From Clostridium sp. AF27-2AA (GTDB taxonomy: Bacteria > Bacillota > Clostridia > Lachnospirales > Lachnospiraceae), in contig NZ_QUFI01000001.1 in NCBI RefSeq assembly GCF_003478505.1, forward strand, positions 152,407 to 216,406: a stretch of DNA of 64,000 nucleotides, given 5' to 3'. The position numbers and the translations under genes were made by a program. This document shows positions 46,301 through 54,659 of this stretch, one piece after another. Under the pieces are notes generated by a model. The model did not search any database and had not been told where the DNA came from. It saw only the letters and a list, made by a program, of their open reading frames with translations. Numbering within the stretch: position 1 is the first letter of the stretch; the number at the start of each line of letters is the position of its first letter.

Positions 46301-46877
46301 CCTGCTGGCTCTGTACTATGGCCTGCAGCTTCAGCTGGTGGTCTACATGGACGCGGTGTCAGAGATGGCACAGAACCATTATCCGGGAAAAGAAATCGTT
46401 CCGGCAGGCATTCTGTATTACAACATCGCAGACCCGCTGGCAGAGAAAAAAGGTGATCCGGATCCGGACCAGATTGATGCGGAAATCTTAAAGAAGCTTC
46501 GCATGAATGGCCTTGTGAACAGCGAACTGGAGGCGGTACGGCATCTGGACCGGACCATCGAGAAGGAATCTGACGTGATTCCGGTCGTCTTAAAGGACGG
46601 AGAGGTGCAGGCGGGAAGGTCTTCCGTGGCCAACCGGGAGCGGTTTGCGCGGTTAAGCCAGTTTGTGCACCGGAAATTAAAGGAAGCCGGACAGGAAATT
46701 CTGGATGGTGAGATTGGTGTGGAGCCATACAAAAACGGACAGCGCACCGCCTGCGATTACTGTCCGTACCATGCGGTGTGCGGGTTTGACCGGAAAACAT
46801 CCGGATATGAATTCAGCAGGTGGAAGAACCGGAAAACAGAGGAAATCTGGGAGGAAATATGCAAAGAGCAGCAGTAA
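43389..46877 (+). CDS. addB: Helicase-exonuclease AddAB, subunit AddB
   Basis: A 1162-aa AddB (RexB-like, deoxyribonuclease) subunit. It processes double-strand breaks for RecA loading with AddA. The N-terminal ATP-binding motif is GGSGAGKTT (8-16), as in AddB rather than active helicase subunits. The C-terminal RecB-like nuclease domain has IDRMD and VKIIDYKSG. The iron-sulfur cluster cysteines that clamp this domain are visible: one in YAACAYGHF (about 800) and three in CDYCPYHAVC near 1120. RBS AAAGGAATT. Its end overlaps addA by 19 nt. Confidence 0.95.
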   Translation: MALQLILGGSGAGKTTYLHDEVIRLSMEHPQEQYFLIVPEQFTMQTQKDIVTRHPNHGTMNIDIVSFARLAYRIFEELAVENLSVLDDMGKSMVLRKVAAAQKRQMVLFGGQLNKPGFVGQLKSMLSEFYQYGITPENLREMAPSAKSPLLQQKLNDLALVEQSFQEYIEGHYITTEQVLDVLCRLIPESKLIRNSVIALDGYTGFTPVQYRLAELFLVYAKQVFVTVTADEAAGVYGRMGMQNLFYMSRQMAVRLSEIAEKNQIKKLPDIVLNDQKNRRFAQHPELAWLEQNLFRYGTKNTYNGEQTESISFFQASNPSGEISHIVREIQRLVQEGRVRYREIAVITGDLPGYGKEITHQFTQNQIPHFLDDKKNVLDNCLVELIRASLEAVRQDFSYESVMRFLRTGLVSQDRTMMDRLENYILAMGIRGGKRFRATWEQTYRGAGDLNITELNAFKERALAPLFAMQETFRQEHLTIAGMTDAVLALLTDCRTEEKLGSYQEYFARIGEHRLAKEYGQVYGLVTELLKRLSDLLGEECVSRKEYLEILDAGFAELKVGVIPAVADRVVVGDITRTRLAHIKVLFFAGVNDGIVPARKEKGSLLSDRDREFLGEHHMELAPTAKEESFQQRFYLYLMMTKPSKQLVLSWCRTGADGKSRRPSFLIGELRAMFPNALLADQETQDDSEIYSVVEAKRKLSAELGRYRDGQLGVSVEADISGGNSDTSASKTQIGLDAGVAQFLELYRWFASSNDYQETLRHLTDAAFFVYEKQGISHAVANALYGEILSGSVTRLEQYAACAYGHFLKYGLELLERKRYELASSDIGTLFHESIDLCFRQAKEKQYDWHTMTDETRDALVEECVAAVAESYGNTILGSSARNRYLAQRVGQITKRTIWALQQQIKKGDFVPAGFEISFSAADNLSAMKIALSEKEALHLRGRIDRMDVCEDGGRVYVKIIDYKSGSTSFDLLALYYGLQLQLVVYMDAVSEMAQNHYPGKEIVPAGILYYNIADPLAEKKGDPDPDQIDAEILKKLRMNGLVNSELEAVRHLDRTIEKESDVIPVVLKDGEVQAGRSSVANRERFARLSQFVHRKLKEAGQEILDGEIGVEPYKNGQRTACDYCPYHAVCGFDRKTSGYEFSRWKNRKTEEIWEEICKEQQ

Positions 46878-49800
46878 ACTGGACCAGGGAGCAGAGCCAG
46901 GTCATTGAGAGCCGCGGAAAGAACCTGCTTGTCAGCGCGGCGGCAGGAAGCGGAAAAACAGCAGTTCTGGTAGAGCGCATCATCCGTATGGTGACGGAGG
47001 GAGAAAATCCGCCCGGAATCGATGAACTTCTGGTGATGACCTTCACCAATGCGGCCGCGGCAGAAATGCGGGAACGGATTGCCTCCGCAATTGAACAGAA
47101 ATTAAAGGGAGATCCGCAAAACGAGCATCTTCAGATGCAGGCAACGCTGGTTCACCATGCCCAGATCACCACCATCGACAGCTTCTGTCTGAATGTGATC
47201 CGGGAACATTTTAACCAGCTGGACCTGGATCCGGCATTCCGGATCGGAGATGAGGGCGAGCTGCTTCTCATGCGGGCGGATGTTATGGCGGAGCTTTTAG
47301 AGGATTCCTATGCGTCCGGAGACAGCCGCTTTGAAAAGTTTGTGGAAACCTTTGCCCAGGGAAAGACTGATGCGGGAATCGAAGATTACATCATGCAGGT
47401 CTATCACTTTTCCCAGAGTAATCCATATCCGAACCAGTGGCTTGCAGACTGCCGCAGGGAACTGGCTGATGAACAGTCTGGCCCGTGGATGGAGTTTCTT
47501 TTGCAGGATTTGAAACGCCAGGCCGCAGAACTGCGTGTTCAGATGGAGGATGCCTGTGATACCTGCCGGAACGACGAGTTCCTCTGTGCCTATGAGCCGG
47601 CTTTTTCGGAGGATGTATTTCTGTTAAAACGGCTTTCGGAGGCGGAAGATTTTCCGGCCTTTTATAAGATTCTTGCTGGTGCCGGATTTGGCCGTCTGGC
47701 CACGGTGCGCAGCAAAGAGGTGGACCCGGAAAAGAAGGCCTATGTGACCGGCTGTCGTGACCGGGTCAAGACAGCTATCAAAAAAATGAAGGAACTGTAC
47801 GCCTTTGACACGCTGGAGCACATGTTTGCTGATCTGGAGGGGACCCGGGAGGCAGCGGGGGTGCTGCTGGATCTGGCAGAGGGCTTTGCAGAGCGGTTTC
47901 AGGCGAAAAAGCGTGACAAGAATCTTGTGGACTTTAATGATCTGGAGCATGAGGCCTTAAAGGTGCTGATCCGTGTGGAAGAGGATGGAGCACGTGCCTA
48001 TACAGATGCGGCGGATGAGCTGAGCATGCAGTACCGGGAGGTGCTGGTGGACGAGTACCAGGACAGCAATCTGGTGCAGGAGGAACTGTTAAAAGCGGTA
48101 TCCCGAGAGCGCTTTGGCCAGCACAATGTGTTTATGGTGGGTGATGTAAAACAGAGCATTTATCGGTTCCGCCTGGCCAGACCGGAGCTGTTTCTGGAGA
48201 AATATCATGCCTACCCGTCTGAACCTGGGGAAGACGGACCGAATCTGAAAATCGAGCTTCATCAGAACTTCCGAAGCAGAGATACGGTTCTGACTGGCAT
48301 TAACGATATCTTTTACCGGATTATGACGGAAAATCTTGGGAACATCCGCTACACGGAGGATGCGGCCCTGCATCCCGGCGCAGTCTTTGCGGAAGCAAAG
48401 GAGCCGGATCGGGTGGGCGGACTGCCGGAGCTTCTTATGGTAAATACCGGAGATGAGGCGCTGTCCGGACTGGATGAGGATGCTGCGGATTACACGGCAA
48501 AAGAACTGGAGGCAAAACTGATTGCGGCGAAGATCCGGGAGATGACCGACCCGGAATACGGCTTTCTTGTCTGGGATAAAAAACTGGGAGAGAGCGGCGG
48601 TTACCGCACGGCCCAGTACCGCGATATGGTCATCCTGCTGCGCAGCACTACCGGATGGACGGAGACGCTGCTGCAGATTCTGTTAAATGAAGGGATTCCG
48701 GCCTACGCGGAGTCCCGCATGGGATACTTCAATACACTGGAGGTGGAAACGGTCTTAAGCCTGCTGGCGGTGATCGACAATCCCATGCAGGATATTCCGC
48801 TGGCGGCGGTGTTAAAATCTCCGGTGGTGGGCATGAGTGACCGGGAGCTGGCTGAAATGATGGCAGATTACCGGAACTGCGCTGACAAAGGGCAGGACCG
48901 GGGAATTTATGCGGCTGCTGTGCGCTGGGAACATCTGAACCACTTTTTTGAGAAGCTGGACCGGTTCCGGCTGCTGGCTTCCTATCTTCCCATTCATGAA
49001 CTGATCTATCGGCTTTACGAGGAAACCGGTTACTACGATTATGTCTCGGCCATGCCGGCAGGGGAGACCAGGCGGGCCAATCTGGATATGCTGGTTGAGA
49101 AGGCAGCAGAATATGAAAAGACGAGTTATAAGGGGCTGTTTCACTTCATTCGTTACATTGAGAACCTGAAAAAGTACAACTCCGATTTTGGCGAGGCTTC
49201 CACAGTGGGAGAGGAAGATAACACTGTGCGGATCATGAGTATCCATAAAAGTAAGGGCCTGGAATTCCCCATTGTTTTTCTGGCCGGAATGGGAAAGAAA
49301 TTCAACAAACAGGATGTGTACGGAAAGGTGCTGATTGACCCGGAACTGGGCATTGCCACAGATTATCTGGATGCAGAACACCGGGTAAAGGCTTCTACCA
49401 TCAAGAAAAACGTACTGCGCCGAAAGATGGAGCTGGACAGTCTTGGTGAGGAGCTGCGTGTGCTTTATGTTGCCATGACCCGTGCAAAAGAAAAGCTGAT
49501 CATGACCGGAACGGATCGTAATCTTGGGAAAACCCTGGAAAAGTACAGTCAGATCCCGCTTGCGGGCGGGCAGATTCCCTACACCATTCTTTCCGGAGCA
49601 GCTTCCTATCTGGACTGGGTTCTTATGTGTACCGGACAGACCGGAAATGGCCTGCGAATTCAGGTAAAAGAAATTCCGGTTATGGAATTTATCGGGGAAG
49701 AACTGGGACGTCAGCTTCAGAAGAAGAGTGCGAAGGATACTCTGACGGAACTGGATCTGGATCAGGAATACGACAGCAGCTTTGGAAAACGTCTGAAAGA

Positions 49801-50575
49801 ACATCTGGATTTTGTGTACCCTTATGCGGCAGACGTTACACTGCATAGCAAGATGTCGGTATCAGAACTGAAAAAAATGGGACAGCTTACCGATGATGGG
49901 GAGGCGGAAATGCCGTTTGAGTCAGTGCTTTTGTGGCCGGAAGAAACGGTGGACGCAAGTCCGGATGCTTTAGGAATAGACGCAGCAGAAAGCATCTGTG
50001 AGATGTGTGGCGGGCATGCGACAGAATCTGCGCAGGAAATGTCAGGTATGCCTGCAGATTCCGGTGCCGGAGCCGACCGCGGCACAGCATATCACCGCGC
50101 GCTGGAACTCCTTCCATTTGACCAGATTCGGAGCCGGTCCGATGTGGAAGCCTGGCTGGAGCGGTTTGTGGAGGAAAAGCAGTACACAGCGGAAAGTCTT
50201 AAGATGGTGGACAGTACTGTAATCTGGAACTTCCTTTGCTCAGAAACCGGGTACCGGATGGCAGCAGCTCAGGCAGAAGGAAGGCTTCACAAGGAACAGC
50301 AGTTTGTCATGGGGATTCCGGCGAGGGCGGTTGGTCCGGTGGACAGTGATGAACTGGTCGTGATCCAGGGTATCATTGACGCGTATTTTGAGGAAGACGG
50401 CGAACTGATTCTGGTAGACTATAAGACAGACCGGACCTGGAGCAGCCAGGTTCTCCTGGACCATTACAAACGCCAGCTGGATTATTACGAACGGGCGCTG
50501 AATCAGCTGACCGGAAAAAAAGTCCGGGAAAAATGGATCTATTCCCTGACGATGCAGCGGGCCATTCCGTGCTGA
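46859..50575 (+). CDS. addA: Helicase-exonuclease AddAB, subunit AddA
   Basis: A 1238-aa UvrD-family helicase-nuclease. Walker A is SAAAGSGKTAVL (26-37), helicase motif II VDEYQDSN (about 397), and IMSIHKSKGLEFPIVFLAG (motif V region, about 805). The C-terminal nuclease core is LVDYKTDRT (about 1182). The enzyme recognises Chi-like sites and resects DNA ends. The start at 46859 is preceded by GGGAGG. It overlaps addB, giving a coupled addBA operon. Length is normal. Confidence 0.95.
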   Translation: MQRAAVNWTREQSQVIESRGKNLLVSAAAGSGKTAVLVERIIRMVTEGENPPGIDELLVMTFTNAAAAEMRERIASAIEQKLKGDPQNEHLQMQATLVHHAQITTIDSFCLNVIREHFNQLDLDPAFRIGDEGELLLMRADVMAELLEDSYASGDSRFEKFVETFAQGKTDAGIEDYIMQVYHFSQSNPYPNQWLADCRRELADEQSGPWMEFLLQDLKRQAAELRVQMEDACDTCRNDEFLCAYEPAFSEDVFLLKRLSEAEDFPAFYKILAGAGFGRLATVRSKEVDPEKKAYVTGCRDRVKTAIKKMKELYAFDTLEHMFADLEGTREAAGVLLDLAEGFAERFQAKKRDKNLVDFNDLEHEALKVLIRVEEDGARAYTDAADELSMQYREVLVDEYQDSNLVQEELLKAVSRERFGQHNVFMVGDVKQSIYRFRLARPELFLEKYHAYPSEPGEDGPNLKIELHQNFRSRDTVLTGINDIFYRIMTENLGNIRYTEDAALHPGAVFAEAKEPDRVGGLPELLMVNTGDEALSGLDEDAADYTAKELEAKLIAAKIREMTDPEYGFLVWDKKLGESGGYRTAQYRDMVILLRSTTGWTETLLQILLNEGIPAYAESRMGYFNTLEVETVLSLLAVIDNPMQDIPLAAVLKSPVVGMSDRELAEMMADYRNCADKGQDRGIYAAAVRWEHLNHFFEKLDRFRLLASYLPIHELIYRLYEETGYYDYVSAMPAGETRRANLDMLVEKAAEYEKTSYKGLFHFIRYIENLKKYNSDFGEASTVGEEDNTVRIMSIHKSKGLEFPIVFLAGMGKKFNKQDVYGKVLIDPELGIATDYLDAEHRVKASTIKKNVLRRKMELDSLGEELRVLYVAMTRAKEKLIMTGTDRNLGKTLEKYSQIPLAGGQIPYTILSGAASYLDWVLMCTGQTGNGLRIQVKEIPVMEFIGEELGRQLQKKSAKDTLTELDLDQEYDSSFGKRLKEHLDFVYPYAADVTLHSKMSVSELKKMGQLTDDGEAEMPFESVLLWPEETVDASPDALGIDAAESICEMCGGHATESAQEMSGMPADSGAGADRGTAYHRALELLPFDQIRSRSDVEAWLERFVEEKQYTAESLKMVDSTVIWNFLCSETGYRMAAAQAEGRLHKEQQFVMGIPARAVGPVDSDELVVIQGIIDAYFEEDGELILVDYKTDRTWSSQVLLDHYKRQLDYYERALNQLTGKKVREKWIYSLTMQRAIPC

Positions 50576-50590
50576 AAAGAAAAATCTGCA

Positions 50591-50619
50591 TTGCATAATT
50601 CTTAAAAAAGTGGTAGCAT
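50591..50619 (+). promoter_or_regulatory. Promoter upstream of the MATE remnant
   Basis: TTGCAT (50591-50596) and TAGCAT (50614-50619), spacing 17 bp. It probably also serves the DUF6472 and DUF4321 genes. Confidence 0.5.
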
Positions 50620-50687
50620 TCTAAAGGCGCGGCACACCTGACAGGAAGCGTCGCCTCAGATTTTAAGGAATGTGAGGATAATCTATT

Positions 50688-50954
50688 ATGATGAAAGACC
50701 TGACCGAGGGAAATCCGCAAATCCTTCTGTGGCGCTTTACGATTCCCATGTATTTCTGTTCTTATATAATGCTGGCAACCTTTTCCGACCTGATTCTGCG
50801 TGTAGTCCTTTCCTTCGTGTTTGCCTCTTTCCTGGGTGTGATCGGAGTCTGGCTGTCCTGGCCGTTTGGATGGAGTGTGGGAAGCGTCCTGTCATTATGG
50901 TGTAATCGCAATGTAACAAAGCGTTTGGAGAAGACCTTTGCGCGAAAGGAATAA
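50688..50954 (+). pseudogene. Internally deleted MATE efflux transporter remnant
   Basis: An 88-aa reading frame. Residues 1-21 (MMKDLTEGNPQILLWRF and TIPM) match the typical start of a MATE/DinF transporter. Residues about 28-80 (ATFSDLILRVVLSFVFAS, GVIGVWLSWPFGWSVG) match the last helices of the same family. The roughly 370 residues between are missing, with the two ends joined in frame. It keeps a start codon and a plausible promoter. It cannot form a 12-helix transporter; a retained small membrane peptide is possible but unsupported. Confidence 0.75.
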
Positions 50955-50960
50955 AGATTC

Positions 50961-51152
50961 ATGAAAAAGAAAAAGCAGCAGGGAAGCTGTGAAAGCTGTA
51001 TGTACTATGAGTATGATGAGGATTATGAGTGCTATGTCTGCGAAGTCAATCTTGATGAGGATGAGATGGCGCGTTTTATGGAGGACCGTTTCTATGACTG
51101 TCCCTATTACCGGCTGGGCGATGAATACATGATCGTACGCAAACAGATGTAA
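50961..51152 (+). CDS. DUF6472 family small cysteine-rich protein
   Basis: A 63-aa protein with a zinc-ribbon-like cysteine pattern, CESCMYYEYDEDYECYVC, followed by DCPYYR. It is very acidic in the middle. It fits DUF6472, a short family widespread in Lachnospiraceae with no known function. AAAGGAATAAAG precedes the ATG. The gap to the MATE remnant is 6 nt, so it is cotranscribed with it. Confidence 0.8.
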   Translation: MKKKKQQGSCESCMYYEYDEDYECYVCEVNLDEDEMARFMEDRFYDCPYYRLGDEYMIVRKQM

Positions 51153-51175
51153 GATGTCATGGAGGGCAACAAACG

Positions 51176-51427
51176 ATGAAAAACAAAAATTTCTGGATTC
51201 TGCTTTTACTGCTTCTGGCAGGAATTGTGTTTGGCGGTTTTCTGGGGGAGGCGACCAAAAGCATCAGCCTGCTGTCCTGGCTGAATTTCGGACAGTCCTT
51301 CGGCTTAGACACTCCGCTCGTACTGAATCTCGGGGTACTGGTCATCACCTTTGGACTGACCATTCGCATTACCATGGCCAGTATTATTGGCGTGGCAATT
51401 GCGCTTTTGATTTATCGTTATCTGTAA
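51176..51427 (+). CDS. DUF4321 family membrane protein
   Basis: An 83-aa protein with two membrane helices (about 5-24 and 50-80) joined by a loop with SFGLDTPLVLNLGVLVITFG, characteristic of DUF4321 (small integral membrane proteins of Clostridia). The function is unknown. RBS GGAGGG. It follows DUF6472 by 23 nt; this pairing is likely an operon. Confidence 0.85.
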   Translation: MKNKNFWILLLLLLAGIVFGGFLGEATKSISLLSWLNFGQSFGLDTPLVLNLGVLVITFGLTIRITMASIIGVAIALLIYRYL

Positions 51428-51460
51428 CCGGCTTATATGGAGGGGAATAGGAGAAGAATC

Positions 51461-52840
51461 ATGGAGCAGACAGCAAAAAAAACGGGGAAAACCTATGAAA
51501 TAGATATGTGCAACGGACCGCTTTTTCCAAAAATTGTAGCTTTTGCGGTTCCGCTGATTCTTTCCGGTATTCTGCAGCTGTTGTTTAACGCGGCAGATAT
51601 CATTGTGGTGGGGCATTTTGCCGGCAGGGAATCCCTTGCGGCAGTGGGTTCTACCACAGCGCTCATCAATCTGATGATCAATGTGTTTGTGGGACTTTCC
51701 ATTGGCGCGAATGTCCTGGTTGCCCAGTATTCCGGAGCGCAGAAGTGGAAGGATCTGGAAGAAACAGTCCATACGGCCATGATGATCGCGCTGGCCGGGG
51801 GCATTCTTCTGATCTTTGTGGGTGTGTTCTTTTCCGGTCCGATGTTGAGCCTGATGGGAACGCCGGATGATGTGCTGCCGTTGGCGGCACTGTACCTGAA
51901 GATTTATTTTGTCGGCATGCCGGCAACTTTGACGTACAACTTTGGTGCCGCGATTCTGCGGGCCGTTGGTGATACCAGAAGACCGCTGTATTTCCTGCTC
52001 TTTGCAGGTGCGGTCAATGTGGTGTTAAACCTTGTTTTTGTCATCGGTTTTTCCATGGGTGTAGCAGGTGTTGCAACGGCAACTGTGGTGTCAGAGTGCA
52101 TTTCCGCGGTGCTGATCGTGCGTTGCCTGGCTTGTTCCAATTCTGCGTACCGGCTTTACAGGGAGAAGATGCATTTGACAGAGTCCAAGGTGAAGCTGAT
52201 CATGAAGATCGGACTGCCGGCGGGATTTCAGGGTGCCATCTTTTCTGTGTCCAACGTGCTGATCCAGTCTTCTATCAATTCTTTTGGTTCCATTGCCATG
52301 GCAGGAAGCACAGCTTCAGCCAATGTGGAGGGTTTTGTATACAATGCCATGAACGCGGTTTACCAGACTGCCCTCAGCTTTACCAGCCAGAATTATGGCG
52401 CGGGAAAGATGAACCGTGTGACAAAAATTCTTTTGTACTGTCTTGGTCTGGTGGTCATGGTGGGTGCTGTGATGGGCGGCGGTGCGGTGCTGATCGGTCC
52501 GAAATTACTGCAGATTTATTCCTCTGACCCGGAGGTCATTTCCTATGGTATGATGCGTATGCGCATTATCAACGGAAGCTATTTCCTGTGCGGTATCATG
52601 GATACCATGGTAGGTGGTCTGCGCGGCCTGGGATATTCGGTTGTTCCCATGCTGGTATCCCTGACGGGCGCCTGCCTGTTCCGGGTGGTATGGATTTTTT
52701 CTGTATTCGCGATGCACCGGACACTGACAACGCTTTATATTTCTTACCCGGTGAGCTGGATCATTACATTTACAGCGCACATCATTTGCTATATCGTGAT
52801 CCGGAAACGGATTGCGGCGCGCAGAAAGCCGCGGGATTAA
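51461..52840 (+). CDS. MATE family efflux transporter
   Basis: A 459-aa, 12-helix multidrug and toxic compound extrusion transporter, intact. The N-terminal segment has FPKIVAFAVPLILSGILQLL and the family motif NAADIIVVGHFAG; the second half repeats it (GLPAGFQGAIFSVSNVLIQS). Transport is expected to be Na+- or H+-coupled; the substrate is unknown. The start at 51461 has AGGAG 7 nt upstream. It is not the parent copy of the nearby remnant, whose N-terminus differs clearly. Confidence 0.92.
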   Translation: MEQTAKKTGKTYEIDMCNGPLFPKIVAFAVPLILSGILQLLFNAADIIVVGHFAGRESLAAVGSTTALINLMINVFVGLSIGANVLVAQYSGAQKWKDLEETVHTAMMIALAGGILLIFVGVFFSGPMLSLMGTPDDVLPLAALYLKIYFVGMPATLTYNFGAAILRAVGDTRRPLYFLLFAGAVNVVLNLVFVIGFSMGVAGVATATVVSECISAVLIVRCLACSNSAYRLYREKMHLTESKVKLIMKIGLPAGFQGAIFSVSNVLIQSSINSFGSIAMAGSTASANVEGFVYNAMNAVYQTALSFTSQNYGAGKMNRVTKILLYCLGLVVMVGAVMGGGAVLIGPKLLQIYSSDPEVISYGMMRMRIINGSYFLCGIMDTMVGGLRGLGYSVVPMLVSLTGACLFRVVWIFSVFAMHRTLTTLYISYPVSWIITFTAHIICYIVIRKRIAARRKPRD

Positions 52841-52843
52841 ATT

Positions 52844-52893
52844 GCAAAAAGAGACTGTCACAAAAGAAGGGGCTTTTGTGACAGTCTCTTTGC
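52844..52893. terminator. Bidirectional terminator between the MATE and YwaF-like genes
   Basis: A perfect 19-bp stem (52848-52866 with 52873-52891) with loop AAGGGG. The minus-strand side has TTTTT; the plus side has only TTTGC. Confidence 0.85.
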
Positions 52894-52912
52894 ATTATAG
52901 CTTATTTGTCGT

Positions 52913-53575
52913 TCAGGTATCATGTTTTTTCAGTACAGAAAACAGCAAATGCAGCAGGGCGGCACCCAGGCAGATGGTGAACAGGTACAGTAAATTGGCC
53001 GGAAGAATGCCAATGACCAGCGCAATCTCATGAAAGACCGGCTGAGTGCTGGGGTAGTAGGGAGATATGTAGAACATATCGGCCTGCCCGTGCCCCGGAG
53101 CCAGAATATTGATGAGAAAAGCAATCATGCAGCTGCAGAAGAATACGGGGAGTGTCCTGAGATATCCCATCCGGCTTAAGTCGGAACGCCCTCCGGCAAA
53201 GACAAACAGTCCAATGAGCACCAGGAGCAGATGCCAGAGATAACCATGCAGGGTCAGGCTCCAGTGGATACCGCGAAAACCCTCAGATACGATGAGGGCG
53301 GCCACCCCGCCAAGCAGATTGAAATCCTGCAAAAAGGTGTAGATGGCGGTTTTACTGTGTCCGCGTTTTAAGAACGGAAGCAGAAGGCACAGATACATGG
53401 GAAGGCTGCATAGCTGAAAGGGAAAATACCACCAGTCGTAATGTTTCTGGTCAATGATAAAATATAAAAAGCATTGTTTATAGCTCTCCGTCAGGAGCAG
53501 GAAGAAACCGCAGAAAAAGAGGATCCGGTCATATGTCCTATCCGTAAGAGAACGAAAATGGTATAATAATTTCAT
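52913..53575 (-). CDS. YwaF family membrane protein
   Basis: A 220-aa polytopic membrane protein with about six or seven hydrophobic helices. It fits the YwaF/TMEM164-like family (TIGR02206): WWYFPFQLCSLPMYLCLLLPF near the third helix and LHGYLWHLLLVLIGL in the middle, with membrane histidines conserved in the family. TMEM164 relatives act in lipid acyl transfer; the bacterial role is not known. The start at 53575 lacks a clear RBS, so the true start may differ. The gene is monocistronic. Confidence 0.75.
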   Translation of the reverse strand: MKLLYHFRSLTDRTYDRILFFCGFFLLLTESYKQCFLYFIIDQKHYDWWYFPFQLCSLPMYLCLLLPFLKRGHSKTAIYTFLQDFNLLGGVAALIVSEGFRGIHWSLTLHGYLWHLLLVLIGLFVFAGGRSDLSRMGYLRTLPVFFCSCMIAFLINILAPGHGQADMFYISPYYPSTQPVFHEIALVIGILPANLLYLFTICLGAALLHLLFSVLKKHDT

Positions 53576-53662
53576 GATGATTGTGACAAACACGATGCAG
53601 ATATAAAAATGGTTTTCCGGTTGCGGAAAACAGTATAGCACGATGAGGGGGAAAGAACAAGG

Positions 53663-54553
53663 ATGGAGCAGAAACAAATTACGGGTCCGGTGAAAGCGGA
53701 GCGCTGGAAACGGGAAACACAATCCTTTGAACATACAGAAGGCCTTCTGGAGTCGCTTGGGTTTGCGGACTGGACCGCTCTGCCGCGGATTATTTCCATT
53801 GTAGGAGCAGGCGGAAAGACCAGTACCATGTACGATCTGGCAGAAGAACTTGCGAAAAAGGGCGCACGGGTACTGATCACGACCAGTACACACATTGCGA
53901 AGCCGAAACAGTATGATCTGGCAGTGATGCCAAAGCTGGCAGATTTAGATGTATGGATGCGCAGTGGGAATAATACCTCGCCGGACAGGAATGTGGCAGA
54001 AGCCGGGGACTATGCAGATGGAAATTCAGGTGAGATCCGAAAGAATGGCGGCCGGATTCTGGCAGCCGGAAAACAGGCAGAGGGGCCGAACAGTACGTGG
54101 AAGCTTACCATGCCGGAGGATCTGGGTGAGCAAAGTGTGATGCAGAAACTGCTCAAACAGTTTGATGTGATTCTCATTGAGGCGGATGGTTCCAAACGTC
54201 TGCCGCTAAAGGTCCCGTCGGAAACGGAACCGGTACTGGTCCCGCAGACCGGGCTGATTATTGCCTGCGCGGGACTGACAGCGGCCGGAAATCAGTTTAG
54301 AGATACCTGTTTCCGGTTTTCTTCCCATGGAAGCTGGCTGCACCGGAATGTGGATGATGCGATTGGCGCGGAAGATATGGCACTAATCCTGATGGATGAG
54401 CGGGGAAGCCGGAAAGGTGTGAATGGCCGGTATTACCGGGTGCTGTTAAATCAGGCAGATACGGAAAAAGAAAAGAGACTGGCAGAAAAAATTGCTGGTA
54501 TGCTGCCGCTTAATTTGCAGACGGGATGTGTGCGGACGACAAGAACGCGCTGA
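53663..54553 (+). CDS. yqeC: Selenium-dependent hydroxylase maturation protein YqeC
   Basis: A 296-aa protein of the YqeC family. A P-loop ISIVGAGGKTSTMYDLA lies at 45-61, followed by VLITTSTHI and VILIEADGSKRLPLK. Comparative genomics ties YqeC and YqeB to selenium-dependent molybdenum hydroxylases (xanthine dehydrogenase type), where they are thought to handle cofactor selenium. RBS GGGGGAAAG. It is followed by the YqeB-MocA fusion, consistent with the same pathway. No hydroxylase subunits lie in the window. Confidence 0.85.
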   Translation: MEQKQITGPVKAERWKRETQSFEHTEGLLESLGFADWTALPRIISIVGAGGKTSTMYDLAEELAKKGARVLITTSTHIAKPKQYDLAVMPKLADLDVWMRSGNNTSPDRNVAEAGDYADGNSGEIRKNGGRILAAGKQAEGPNSTWKLTMPEDLGEQSVMQKLLKQFDVILIEADGSKRLPLKVPSETEPVLVPQTGLIIACAGLTAAGNQFRDTCFRFSSHGSWLHRNVDDAIGAEDMALILMDERGSRKGVNGRYYRVLLNQADTEKEKRLAEKIAGMLPLNLQTGCVRTTRTR

Positions 54554-54659
54554 CGGAGTTTGACACAGGAAGAATGCCTGGGCAGTGACAAAGAACAGAA
54601 ATTGGAATATTGAGAGGGCAGAAACGAAAAATACAGACAGAAAAAGGAGAGGGATTACC

